Source: Eucalyptus grandis
Lineage: Eukaryota > Streptophyta > Magnoliopsida > Myrtales > Myrtaceae
Reading direction: 5' to 3'
Length of the DNA: 64,000 bases
NCBI RefSeq assembly: GCF_016545825.1
Contig: NC_052618.1
Span: 21,341,561 to 21,405,560, forward strand
Made by a program: the position numbers and the translations under genes. A model generated the notes under the pieces. It saw only the letters and a list, made by a program, of their open reading frames with translations, was not told the DNA's origin and did not search any database. Below are positions 45,150 to 55,126 of the stretch, in pieces (position 1 is the stretch's first letter; each line of letters starts with the position of its first letter).

Positions 45150-46886
45150 CTTCCTGGCAAAGCTGCTGGTGTTGGAGTAGGTGCCAAAGGTGCTCTAGTC
45201 GAAGAAGTTAAGGGGGATGTTATATGTACTGATGCAGTGGCTTCTTTTTTAAGACTTCGATGAGAAATTGAATCAAATGAAATGGTGTAGAAGGGTTTAT
45301 CCACCCCGTTCAGAGGGATAGGCTCAGTTTGTTGTTGTTTTAATAAGAATTTGGCATCATAAGCTTTCTGAGTGATGTTACAGATTTTCTTGTTTTATAT
45401 ATAGGCTAATCTCCTCAATAATGTCAATTTTACTTTCATCGAGGTATGCTTTTCTATTATCAGGAGAGACTGTTCTGTCTGTAAAGCCTTTGCGGCAAAT
45501 GAGATGGTCCTGCTGCTAGAGGCCTCGCTTCTTCTAGAAATATATACTTTCGTTTGCTAATTCTATTAACTTCTTACACTTTATGTAACCCAAAATGGAA
45601 TTATCCCTTCCAATCTTCAGTAAGCACCGATGGAATTTTATCCATAGTGGCGAGTAAAACTCAGAAACATTGTTTCATTTGATTCAGTGAATGTTTTTTA
45701 TGCACTCTGCTACACATGTTACAGAATAGGGATCTTGCTTTGATCTAGGTTTGAACAACTTAATAATGACTAAGTGATTAGACCCTACTATCTTGCCTTC
45801 GTGGAGAAAGTTGTCCTTATCTTGTCCTGTGGAATTACATGTATGAGTAAATAGATAGTCTTAAATTTCGAAACAAGGACCTTATGTTAAGTTGACCTTT
45901 AGATCACTAAGCAACTGAATGCATCTCTTTAAGATTCGCTTTAACTCGGTAGAGTTTTGACTTTTGCTGACGTTTCTATTTTGAATGGTCAAGATTTGAT
46001 GTTTCATTTTCTTTTCACCAGGCTGCTCCTGCTGAGGATGGCGACGACTTGGATCTCTTTGGTGAAGAGACAGAGGAGGACCAGAAGGCTGCAGAAGAGA
46101 GGGAGGCAGCCAAAAAGGCATTCACAAAGAAGAAAGAAAGTAACTTTGCAATCATTCTCCTAAATTCACTTTCTTGGAGTGACTTCTCTCCTGGGTTAAG
46201 AAAAAAAATACATGCAATAGTAGCAGCTGTTATATCTTGACTCTTGGGGGCTGATGCGTCCTGGTTCATTTACGTTTATACCTGATATGATCAGTAAGTG
46301 AACTTTCCTCTGCGATAAAGAAAACAAAAGATAGATGTATACAGCTTGCTTGCTTGAAGGTGTTAACCTAATTCTTAGAAACTTATTTATCACGTTGATT
46401 AGGCTGCTTGCTAGCCTGAACTTGTTTCTTTTTTTGGAATAAAATTCTCATCAGTGATTTCAATATCTTGGCTTGTGTGTGTATCTGGTTCCTGTTATAG
46501 GTGGAAAGTCATCTGTCCTCTTGGATATGAAACCTTGGGATGATGAGACAGACATGAAGAAGCTGGAAGAGGCTGTCAGGAGGGTGAAGATGCCTGGCTC
46601 TTCTGGGGAGCTTGTAAGTTTTGACTGTCTCATTATATCGCCAGTATGACCATAATGCTTTGTCACTGAATGTCATGTTTATCCCCTTATGAGGATTTCT
46701 TCTTTTGCTTTCTTCCTTGCAGCGAAACTGGTTCCAGTGGGTTACGGGATTAAGAAGTTGCAGATCATGATGACCATTGTGGATGACCTTGTCTCAGTGG
46801 ACACCCTCATCGAGGAGCATCTTCAAGCTGAGCCTATTAATGGATACGTTCAGAGTTGTGACATCGTCGCCTTCAACAAAATCTAA
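45150..46886 (+). pseudogene. 5'-truncated, frameshifted eEF1B beta/delta gene
   Basis: Exon-like pieces: 45150-45206 (LPGKAAGVGVGAK..EE), 46022-46139 (AAPAEDGDDLDLFGEETEED, then an acidic/basic linker to KKKE), 46501-46613 ([32 protein letters not shown]) and 46723-46886 ([19 protein letters not shown] .. [12 protein letters not shown]). This is the GTP-exchange subunit of elongation factor 1. The GT-AG introns show that it is not a processed copy. The N-terminal exons are missing upstream of 45150. In the third piece one base is lacking where WGAS is expected (about 46598-46610, read SSGEL), shifting the C-terminal exon out of frame. Confidence 0.8.
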
Positions 46887-48090
46887 GAACAGTGCTTCTG
46901 AAGTGCTGTGGTGGAATGGCCTTTTTGTCGTGATAATGTAGTTTTACTTACTAGCATTCCATTGCTGTTCTTTAAGCTTTCTTCTGGACATCTACTTTCA
47001 GCAAGGTGAAAGATGATACGCCTGCTCTTGAATTGGATGTTCTACACTTGTGTGTTGACTCAGATAGTCTTGTTTGGTGGACGTGTTGTCGTGGTATAAT
47101 CTCAATTATTCCCACCTAATCGATTTCTTTGAGGGAGAGCTTTTACTATGGCTTTAGATCGACTTGTTCTTGGATTTTGACGATCAATCTGAGCTTTTAC
47201 TCAGATAGTCAGCCATACTTGTTCCGGACTCGGCGTAGTCGACCCAACCCGAGCTCTAATCTTTTAGTTACTTTTCTCTTAAACTGTTCCATCTAAAGAA
47301 TAGGTGACTCTGGATTGGCTCGTCAAGTCGATGAGGAAGCTTCGGTGCTGAGGTCGGGTCGGTTCATGGGTTAGGATTTGTGTGGCGCGAGCAATGTAGA
47401 TAAGTGGGTGAGTGACGTGCTGACGCAAAAACACGTCCACACAGGTTTCGAGTGGGGCGGAGAGGGTGGAGGATTTTGTTCAGAGTGACAACCAATGCCC
47501 TTGCTCTTGTGAAGCGGTTCACTTCCACCTTAGTTGAGCCCAACCTGGTGCTCACCCCTGAATGTTCGTCGTTGCATAGCCCTCTTGTTTTCACCTCTTC
47601 CCTCATATATGTTTGCCCAACACTTACGAACGGTTAAGTGAGTAATGCTTCCCCCTTATGTCCATTTGGTCTGGTTTCATTCTGATGATTCCAGTCTGGA
47701 AGGATGCACGAGCACCCCAATGTTCATGCTGATCTTTCTTAGTTAAGTTACAGCGAGAGAAAATTCCAATATGGAGATCTGAACTTCAAATGAATAACGG
47801 AGTCACAAACTTTTCCTAGACTTATGGCAAGGTGTGAATACTTAAATCTTTTTCCGACTGACACTTTTGAATTTCGCACAACTTTCGAGTTAAGTGTCTA
47901 GACAAACACTAAATTTCCAAAAAATTAGGATGAATCAACAACGAGCTGGGTGCCGCATCAACATAGTATTGCTCTGTTGGTTTTGGGTTGAAAAATGGGT
48001 CTACTTCACCCCCACGAACTTTTTACTAATTCTAGTTTCTACAGCGAGAAAATTGCATACTTCTGAAAATATATAACATTGTGAGGCTGG
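46887..48090. other. Intergenic
   Basis: The first 200 bases are probably the old 3' UTR of the eEF1B fragment. No other gene or repeat recognised; short frames at 47364-47637 on both strands have no known domain. Confidence 0.4.
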
Positions 48091-48490
48091 CATATGCAGT
48101 TTCTGCTGAAAGGAGAGAGAACAAAGAGAAGAATGTCGGAACCGCAGAGAACAAAGCTGTGGTGGAAATAGCGCGGGCATTTTTCAGATCCACGGAAAAT
48201 GGGATTCGTGCGGTTCCCCAATGCTCTTGCTGTTGGTTGTAAGAACGTGAGGATGAGCTCGTGCCATTTCCAGACAACAGCGGAAAATTCTGCATGATTG
48301 AAGGAGAAAATGAGGCTCCTTTTCGCTCTCAAACATGGCTGTCGATGTTGGTTCCGCATGCCTAACGCTCTCATTCGACTGACTCCTCGTCCGACTCGTT
48401 AAGAGCAAGAAGGGCAAAACAGAGAGTTACTTTTCGTCCTTGTTCTTGTGCTTCCGTGGCTGTTCAAGATCTGAACTTCGTCTTTTTCAG
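48091..48490 (+). promoter_or_regulatory. Probable 5' transcribed flank of SRA gene 1
   Basis: Bases 48250-48430 ('gagctcgtgccatttccagacaacagcgg .. actcgtccgactcgttaagagcaagaaggg') match 51755-51935 upstream of SRA gene 2. The two genes therefore duplicated with their 5' ends. A 'tctttttcag' acceptor-like site lies just before the coding start at 48481-48490. Confidence 0.4.
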
Positions 48491-48498
48491 TTTCGGGT

Positions 48499-49401
48499 AT
48501 GATGAAGAATGTGGAGGGCAAACACGTGACAGAAAGAACAGAAGAAGGGGAGTTCATCCCTGATGGATCTCCCGGTGCTTTGGTCGAGAGCTCCATGAAT
48601 GCGCACGTCGTCATTTGGCATCGGCAATCGCCTTTTGATTGGTCCAAGAGCAGTAATTTGCTGGAGAATATGGCCAGAGGTTCGCGCCAAACAACGATGA
48701 AAGAGGCGGAGAACGTCACACGCAACGGCAGACGTGATTCAGCCCGAGAGAAGGTGATCTCGACTATAAGGCTCTACAGAGAAATTTGTCGCCAGCTCGA
48801 ACGGGAAAAACCGAGAGCACGCGAAGAAGGCAGGTGCATTAGAAGGATTGATTTCTTGGCTGCTAAAGAGGTTAAGAGAAGAGCCGGGTACGTGCACGGC
48901 GGCAGGCAATTCATTGGAGAGGTTCCAGGAGTGGAGGTAGGACAGAAATTCCGTTACAGGATGGAGCTCGCCATTGTCGGTCTCCATCGTCCTCTTCGGG
49001 GCGGCATTGATTGCATAGGAACTCGACCGGACACGCTAGCCACGAGCGTCGTTGCTTCCTGGGATTATGCAGACGATCTGACAAATCCTGACGAGCTGAT
49101 TTATTTGGGCCAGGGCGGCAGAATGTCCAGTCGCGACAAGGAGGAGGCTGAAGATCAGAAGCTTACTCAAGGGAATTTGGCCCTAGCGAACAGCATGAAG
49201 AGGAACAAGCCAGTGCGAGTGATCCGTAAGGACTGGGATGGCAGCTTCATATACGATGGACTGTATGTCGTAGACCGGTTCCAGAAGACTAGGAGAGTTA
49301 AAGGAAAGATGGTCTTCGAATTTACAATGAAGCGACTGCCAGGCCAACCGGAAATTCACCAGAAGAAGAAGAAGATGAAAGAAATCGTCTGGATAGATTA
49401 A
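48499..49401 (+). CDS. SRA gene 1: YDG/SRA domain protein without SET domain
   Basis: 300 residues. SRA domains of the SUVH family bind methylated cytosine in chromatin. N-terminal part TEEGEFIPDGSP.. (residues about 12-60), then RDSAREKVISTIRLYREICR (the helix that precedes SRA in SUVH4/5/6-like proteins). The SRA domain spans about 130-285: GYVHGGRQFIGEVPGVEVG, RMELAIVGLHRP, TSVVASWDYADD, YLGQGG, KLTQGNLALANS, KPVRVIR, YDGLYVV and LPGQPE. The protein stops just after GQPE, where pre-SET begins in full SUVH proteins, so there is no methyltransferase. Compared with gene 2 it lacks two internal blocks. The ATG is homologous to an internal Met of gene 2. Confidence 0.82.
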   Translation: MMKNVEGKHVTERTEEGEFIPDGSPGALVESSMNAHVVIWHRQSPFDWSKSSNLLENMARGSRQTTMKEAENVTRNGRRDSAREKVISTIRLYREICRQLEREKPRAREEGRCIRRIDFLAAKEVKRRAGYVHGGRQFIGEVPGVEVGQKFRYRMELAIVGLHRPLRGGIDCIGTRPDTLATSVVASWDYADDLTNPDELIYLGQGGRMSSRDKEEAEDQKLTQGNLALANSMKRNKPVRVIRKDWDGSFIYDGLYVVDRFQKTRRVKGKMVFEFTMKRLPGQPEIHQKKKKMKEIVWID

Positions 49402-50333
49402 TCGGAATGAGTCTCGAGTCACCCCCATCGATCACCAGGACCACGCCCCCGCCTCGCAATCCCTCACGCACTGTAAGTACCCAATCTGACACGCCCACAG
49501 TTCTTGTACGCCCGGTTCGGTCGCCAAGCAGCAGTACCCGATCGCTCCAATGTTCATCTCTGTTTCTGGCTAGAGGAGACTGGAAGTGGCCAATCCTGCT
49601 AGAAGCTCCGTAATCGGAGATGCCATCCAGAACCTCCTCGTGCAGGTTTCCACCATTAGCCGCCATCGGGATTTCTCCTCGGCAAGGCAAGGTCGGAAAC
49701 CTTCCATCTCGGTACCGCCATGATCGAGAACAGAGACTAATGTACCATTATGCGAAAACCGACTAGTATCAGGGCTGTTGTTGACGATTTGATCTAAATC
49801 TTTGCTGATGCGATACTATTGAATCGAAACGTTAAAGTTAATCCCAGAATCGTCTAATTCATTATTGGGGCGTGTGTTCAGATCTGTTAACTGTTAAAAT
49901 GTAATCGTTAACGTGTTTGAAACTGAACCATTGATGTAATAGGTTTGCCAAATTCGAGTGGAGTCCCATTGATTCTCATGTCCATTTGTCTGTCAACTAA
50001 ACCCGCCATGCCCTCTGTATACGAGTCAATCTGTTAGTTCCTTGTTCGTGTTATGATGCAATGATTACTGAACGACTCTATCTCGCGAACTAGTATCGAA
50101 GATCCATTGAACAAGTCATCAAGAATTGCTCTGCATCGTAAATGTTCGCTTCGAAATTATGTTCTGTGCGCAAACGACGGCAGCCTTTGAAACTGGTCGC
50201 CCCAGGATAACGGTCTGGTTTTGTGAGTGTGCAGCCGCCGGATGGCGGCGGCGGTCCTGTGACTAGAGATGAATGACGGTGATGTTCAATCTAAGCTTGG
50301 TTTTGTTGATGGGTGAATCGGTTAAAAATGGAG
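49402..50333. other. 3' flank of SRA gene 1
   Basis: A minus-strand frame at 49322-49690 (MAANGGNLHEEVLDGISDYG..) overlaps the end of the gene antisense. It has no domain I recognise and I do not claim it. No other feature seen. Confidence 0.35.
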
Positions 50334-50627
50334 TTCTCAATATAAGGAAAGAATTAGACTTGAGTAGATCCTTAACAGGCTTAAGGAGGAAACAGGCGAG
50401 AGAACCGCCTTGGGGTGAGTAACCCCGCGTTGTCTTCCATATTCGCTATCTGTCAGGAAGACAAAGATAGACAAGGAATTTGGGGGCCTCACGGTGGTGG
50501 AGGTTGACATCACGTCAGGACTTTGGTTTTGGCTATCATCGGGTAGGCAGATATAATAGCCTCTCGCGCCTGGGATGAGTGAGGATGGATAAAATGCCCA
50601 CAGCTGTGTTGAAATTCTCAATATAAG
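50334..50627. mobile_element. About 268-bp insert flanked by 13-bp direct repeats
   Basis: TTCTCAATATAAG occurs at 50334-50346 and again at 50615-50627. The enclosed sequence is moderately GC-rich and differs from its AT-rich surroundings. This is the pattern of a target-site duplication made by retroposition, but no poly-A, Pol III box or inverted ends were found. Identity unknown. Confidence 0.35.
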
Positions 50628-51740
50628 CGAAGAAGAAGGTGATGGGCCTAGAGTAGTTATGGTGGGAAATGGGCTTAGTTGGGCTTAAGGTGAGATTAGT
50701 GTTATTACTCTAAGCCCATCACCTTGTGGAACTACATGTCAAAAGTTGTACACCGTGGAGTTTGTTACAGATTAAGAAAAAGCCAAAATGTCACTATCAT
50801 GAAATTTAAATTAAGTAAAAAGAATCCTGTAAAGAATCTAATCAGAAATTGTCTTGAATTAGACTTGAGTGCGTCATATTGTATTCTGAAAGTTTGAACA
50901 TTCCCATCTTGGAAATTTTTCGCTTCCCGAAAAAATTTGATTTTTTTTTTAAATTTGTAAATTGTGTTGTCCCGTGTTTTCGTTAGCTTTGATGACTGAG
51001 TACCAAAAATGGAAAAAGTAGAACCCAGCCTGATTCCAATGCAGTTTCCTTTTGAAGCATGAAATTGACGTCAACAAGTAGAAAACTAAAGGTCGGCCAC
51101 GCGGTAATATTTTCCAGCTCTCTCCATTTCCTCGATTCGTTTGGTTGCATACGCTTTTCAAATTTTTTCCTGAGTTTCTCTCTTTTTGTTCTCTTTTTCC
51201 TCAATAGAAGGAAGTAACTAAATTTATTACCCACATAACGTACTATTAAGTAATTAAAATTCCAAATTAAAATGTGAATGGACAAACAAAACACGAAATT
51301 AATTATAACTCATTGAACGATATGTTGAGCGTATATAATAACATCTCATACCACATTAGGCGAGACATGATCATAAAGAAAAAATTTTCTTTGTCCAAAC
51401 TCAGATCCGAATGGATAGAACAGATTTGAGATGCTTTACTGTATTTAGATGGTATGGGAAATCGAAGGCGTATCGTGTTCCGTCTAATTAAATATAAGAT
51501 AAAGCATTGATGAGATAATAGGTGGATGGAGGGGGAGGTGAGATGTACTTTTTGTTTCCCGGACACAATGGTAAGGAAAATCTAAATACGGATGGTGAAT
51601 CTCGTAATCAGGTCAAGTAAGAGGTGGGCTAAAATGCGAATTGTCGAACACAATATTATTTATATATATAAATTTATTTATTTACGTAATTGAACCGAAA
51701 GTCGGAGTTGTACGAACAGAATACATATTGCATGACGGTA
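50628..51740. other. AT-rich spacer between the SRA genes
   Basis: Nothing recognised. Confidence 0.4.
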
Positions 51741-52226
51741 TGTGAGAGTGAGAGAAGCTCATGCCACTTCCCATTTCCAGATTTCAGCGGAGATTTTGCA
51801 GAGGTTGAGGAAAGCTTTCTTCGCTCTCAACCATGGCCGTCTTCCTCTGGCATGCTTCGTCAGCTCCACGAAACTCGTGATCCGCAGCTCACTCGGCGAC
51901 TCGTCGTCCGACTCGGTAAGAGCAAAAAGAAAGGCGAAACACAGCTACCTTTATGCATTCTCCTTTCTTCTCAGTGGGAACCTCTCTTCTCGTTCTTCCA
52001 TGTTGTCTAGGATTTGATAGAGTCTTGTCCGAGGTTCAGGTCCGGACGCTGCATCTTACTGCTTAGCCCTGTTGGCAGACAGCATCGCTCGTTTTAGACT
52101 GAAAGGAACTTTTCTGTAAGGGTTTGATCATTTTCCTCCCACCTTCAGGTTTTGAGGCTTGGCTTGCTTTGGCTCGTGGCGTGCGTTTCTCGATTCAACT
52201 CCGATGATGTTTCGGACAAAATATGG
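51741..52226 (+). other. Probable 5' UTR exon of SRA gene 2
   Basis: Homologous to 48250-48430 in its first part. It ends at a strong donor (aaaatatgg|gtaagt at 52227). An acceptor of canonical form (poly-T then aacag) ends at 55108, 18 bases before the coding ATG. The small ATG at 52223 would give a 10-codon upstream frame after splicing (MAFYWYSHGRT, stop), overlapping the main start. Confidence 0.5.
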
Positions 52227-52994
52227 GTAAGTCATGCATGTGCTCTGCTTTTGACCTAATCTTGTTTTGGAGTGCCGTGTTTCATGGATAGTGCGCTAGA
52301 AACACCCCGCGTTGTTCTCTTGTCAAAAGTTTGAACTTAACAAATTCGTGGGTGTGGGATATTTCATGCAATCTAGTATTCGAGCCTCAGTACAAGCGCT
52401 CTTCAATTACTAAAAGGAACGGAATGGAACTTTGAGTGAATCTTGAAAGTAACGATCGATGGGTTGATTGATTGAAGGTTTCTCGCCCTTGAATTCTCTT
52501 GTTCGTCCAAACTTTGCTCGGCAACAATAACGGCTTTGAAGCAGGTGATTTGCAAAGCCTAGTTTGATCGTCAAACAATATTGCTCTCGTCATTTTTAAC
52601 TCATCTCCTGAATGTGGGACTTCAAGCATGGGGTGAATTACCAAAAAAGTCATAAACCTATTGTAATTGTGCAAATTCAGTCCTAAAAATATTTTGGGAC
52701 CAATTTAGTCCTAAATCTTTTATAAATGTGTCAATTTAGTCCATCCGGCAAAAATTGATCGGTCGGCGCTGATGTGGACATTGGCCGTCTAGCTAACGCT
52801 GACGTGGCATTTTAAAAATATTTGTATTTTCGAATTTTTAAATATTCTTTTAAAATTTTTGAATTTTTTTTTTCCCCATCTTCTTCTTCCTTTGGCCAGC
52901 CAACGTCGGCTAGAGGCGAGACCTGGCGAGATCAGCCTCGCTGGCCATTGGTGAGGCTCACCCCCGTCGGCCAGAGGCGAGGGCTGGCGAGGTC

Positions 52995-53270
52995 AGCCTC
53001 ACTAGCCACTGACGAGGGCGAGGCCCCGCTGAGGCAGAGGACGAGCTGGTAGGGGCGGAGGCAACGCTGGGCAGCACAGGGAGGAAGGTGAGGGAGTGGA
53101 GGAGGACGGCGAAGGCGGAGTTGATGGTGTGGTCGGAGGAGGCGAGGTGGCTGAGGGGGACGTGATCGACAGAGGTGACGCCGGCGGGGAGGCCTGCTCG
53201 AGGAGCAGTCCTTGATGTAGTTGAGGGCGACGACGAGGGGGAGGGACGAGGGGTTGGCTTGGTTGTCACA
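52995..53270 (-). pseudogene. Captured ANGUSTIFOLIA-like fragment, left arm
   Basis: Minus strand reads NPSSLPLVVALNYIKDCS, then after a frameshift VTSVDHVPLSHLASSDHTIN SAFAVLLHSLTFLP and LRPYQLVLCLSG. This matches the N-terminal conserved block of plant ANGUSTIFOLIA (CtBP/BARS-like), whose family pattern is VVALNCIEDC..LA.V..VEHVPLSRLA..AVLLHSLA YLPRAAQRRLRPYQL. The frame is broken in several places, so no protein is expected. Confidence 0.7.
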
Positions 53271-53359
53271 GAGCTTCAACGACCTTCAAAAATGCCCCAA
53301 ATCCACCGGTGCTAAAACCCTAATCTCGCCCTGCCCCTCGCCATCTACCACTGCGAACA

Positions 53360-53674
53360 ATGGCCAGATCCTCTTCCCTCGTGGTGGTGCCCCACCAGGT
53401 TGACCCCTCGTCCCTCCCCCTTATCGTCGCCCTCAACTGCATTGAGGAGTGCTCCCTCGAGCAGGCCTCCCTCGCCGATGTTGCCTCCATTGAGCACGTC
53501 CCCCTCAGTCGCCTCGCCTCCTCCGAGCACACCATCGACTCCACCTTCGCCGTCCTCCTCCACTCCCTCACCTTCCTCCCCCACGCTACCCAGCACCACC
53601 TCCGCCCCTACCAACTCGTCCTCTGTCTTGGTGGGGCCTTGCCCTCGCCAGTGGCCAGCGAGGTCTTTGGTTGA
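53360..53674 (+). pseudogene. Captured ANGUSTIFOLIA-like fragment, right arm
   Basis: The plus strand has an open frame of about 104 codons: SLPLIVALNCIEECSLEQAS, LADVASIEHVPLSRLASSEH, FAVLLHSLTFLP, then HLRPYQLVLCLGG. It is the mirror image of the left arm. The better-preserved frame makes the ANGUSTIFOLIA resemblance clear: CIEEC.LEQ.SLA and VPLSRLA and AVLLHSL. It is only a first-exon piece; the dehydrogenase-like core is absent. Homology is judged from memory of the family, not by a search. Confidence 0.72.
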
Positions 53675-55126
53675 CGAGGGCGAGCCTCACCAGGAGTTGG
53701 CAAGGTTGACCTCGCCCCCTCACCTTTGGCTGGCGCCGGCTGGCCAGGGGAAGGAGAAGATGGGAAAAAAAAAAAAAAAAAAAAAAAAAGGAATTCAAAA
53801 ATTCAAAAAAATATTTAAAAATTAAAAAAAATGAAAAAATTATTTTAAAAATGCCACGTTGGCGTTTGCTTGATGGCTGACATCCACGTCAACGCCGGCT
53901 GGCCAATTTTGGCTGGATGGACTAAAATGGCACAATTGTAAAAAGTTTATAACTAAATTGGCAAAAAAATAAATAAATTAGGACTGAATTAACATAATTG
54001 CAATAAGTGTATGACTTTTTTTGGTAATTCTCCCGCGTGAAAGGATATTCTATTAATTAGCTATTGAAATGAGAAGTTGTGGCCCATGTCATTTCCAAAA
54101 GTAGAATAAATTTTGAGACTTTCAGAGAAAAGCAATGGTTCTTACCAACGTCAACGCCAAATAGGGGTAAATGGTTTTACGTTTTATATAGGTTCCACTT
54201 AGAACCTACACTACTCATTAAAACAGGTTCTTTATTTTTCGGAATCTGGAACTTCCCTTGCATATAATGGAATTTAAAATCTACCCTATCACCAGTTCCA
54301 AGATCGGTTCTAAGAACTACATAGGTTTCACCTATATTAGTAATTGAACGATTACAGTGAATCACCACATTTAATGATCACCACTTATTATTCTAATTCA
54401 CTGATCACAACTTATATTTAGACACATGAAGAATACAAAATATTAGTAAAGTAAAAGTCTCAGTCATAAAATTAAAGCGTAGAATACGTGTTTCAGGTTA
54501 TACACTTATCATTGGACGCTATGGAATACCGTAGGATTGCGCAAATATATATATCAAGAAAAACACAAAAATTTGACTCAAGTTCTAGGTTCCAGGTTCT
54601 ACACGTACCTAGAACCCGAAATTTACTCGTCGAAGCAGGTTCTCCAATTTTTTAACCCGAACTCTACCCTACATACTTAAGAACTTGGAATCATATAGGT
54701 TTCCATCGGTCTAGATCTTCGATTCCAGTGCTACCATAGAACCATGCCCATCCCTAATGCCAGGTGGTCATTATAGTTAAATTCAATATCAGTCTACTCA
54801 TTTTTTAACTACTTAACTGGTATGTTTTCCAATATCATTTAAACAATTATGGAATAGAGATGCATGCTCAAGTTTGTTGCAGTTACTTTTTTTGTCAACA
54901 AGCATATATAATTTCTTTTGCCAAGTTATGATCTATCTGAGATACCATCTATAATTTCATTTCTTACAAGGTTCAAATAATGGCTAATTTGACAACAAAA
55001 TCCAGACATTACACTGAAAAGAGATACACAAATTAGGTGATAACATTAAAAATTACAAAAAAGTGGTGCTATTATGGTGACTTATTCTGTTTTTTTTTTT
55101 TTTAACAGCATTCTATTGGTATTCTC

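Larger units (their letters stand above)
52631..54033. mobile_element. Foldback TIR element (Pack type) inside SRA gene 2 intron
   Basis: About 1.4 kb, nearly palindromic over its whole length. The left end GGGTGAATTACCAAAAAAG TCAT.. pairs with a right end whose reverse complement is GGGAGAATTACCAAAAAAA GTCAT... The long TIRs contain the 'ttagtcc..ccggcaaaaattg.. gctgacgtgg' words common in non-autonomous plant TIR elements. Inner arms carry GC-rich sequence, including a captured gene fragment in opposite orientations (listed separately), with a loop of about 125 bp around 53270-53395. No transposase. The target duplication is unclear (GCATG left, GCGTG right). Confidence 0.8.
52227..55108 (+). 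other. 5' intron of SRA gene 2
   Basis: About 2.9 kb between donor gtaagt and acceptor aacag. It hosts the foldback element at 52631-54033. The remaining 1 kb (54034-55108) is AT-rich with repeated 'ggttctaagaacc'-like words near 54190-54740 and no gene. Confidence 0.5.

Noticed and set aside
49322..49690. 122-codon minus-strand frame overlapping the end of SRA gene 1
   Set aside because: Antisense to a real gene for part of its length, no known domain, and no equivalent at SRA gene 2.
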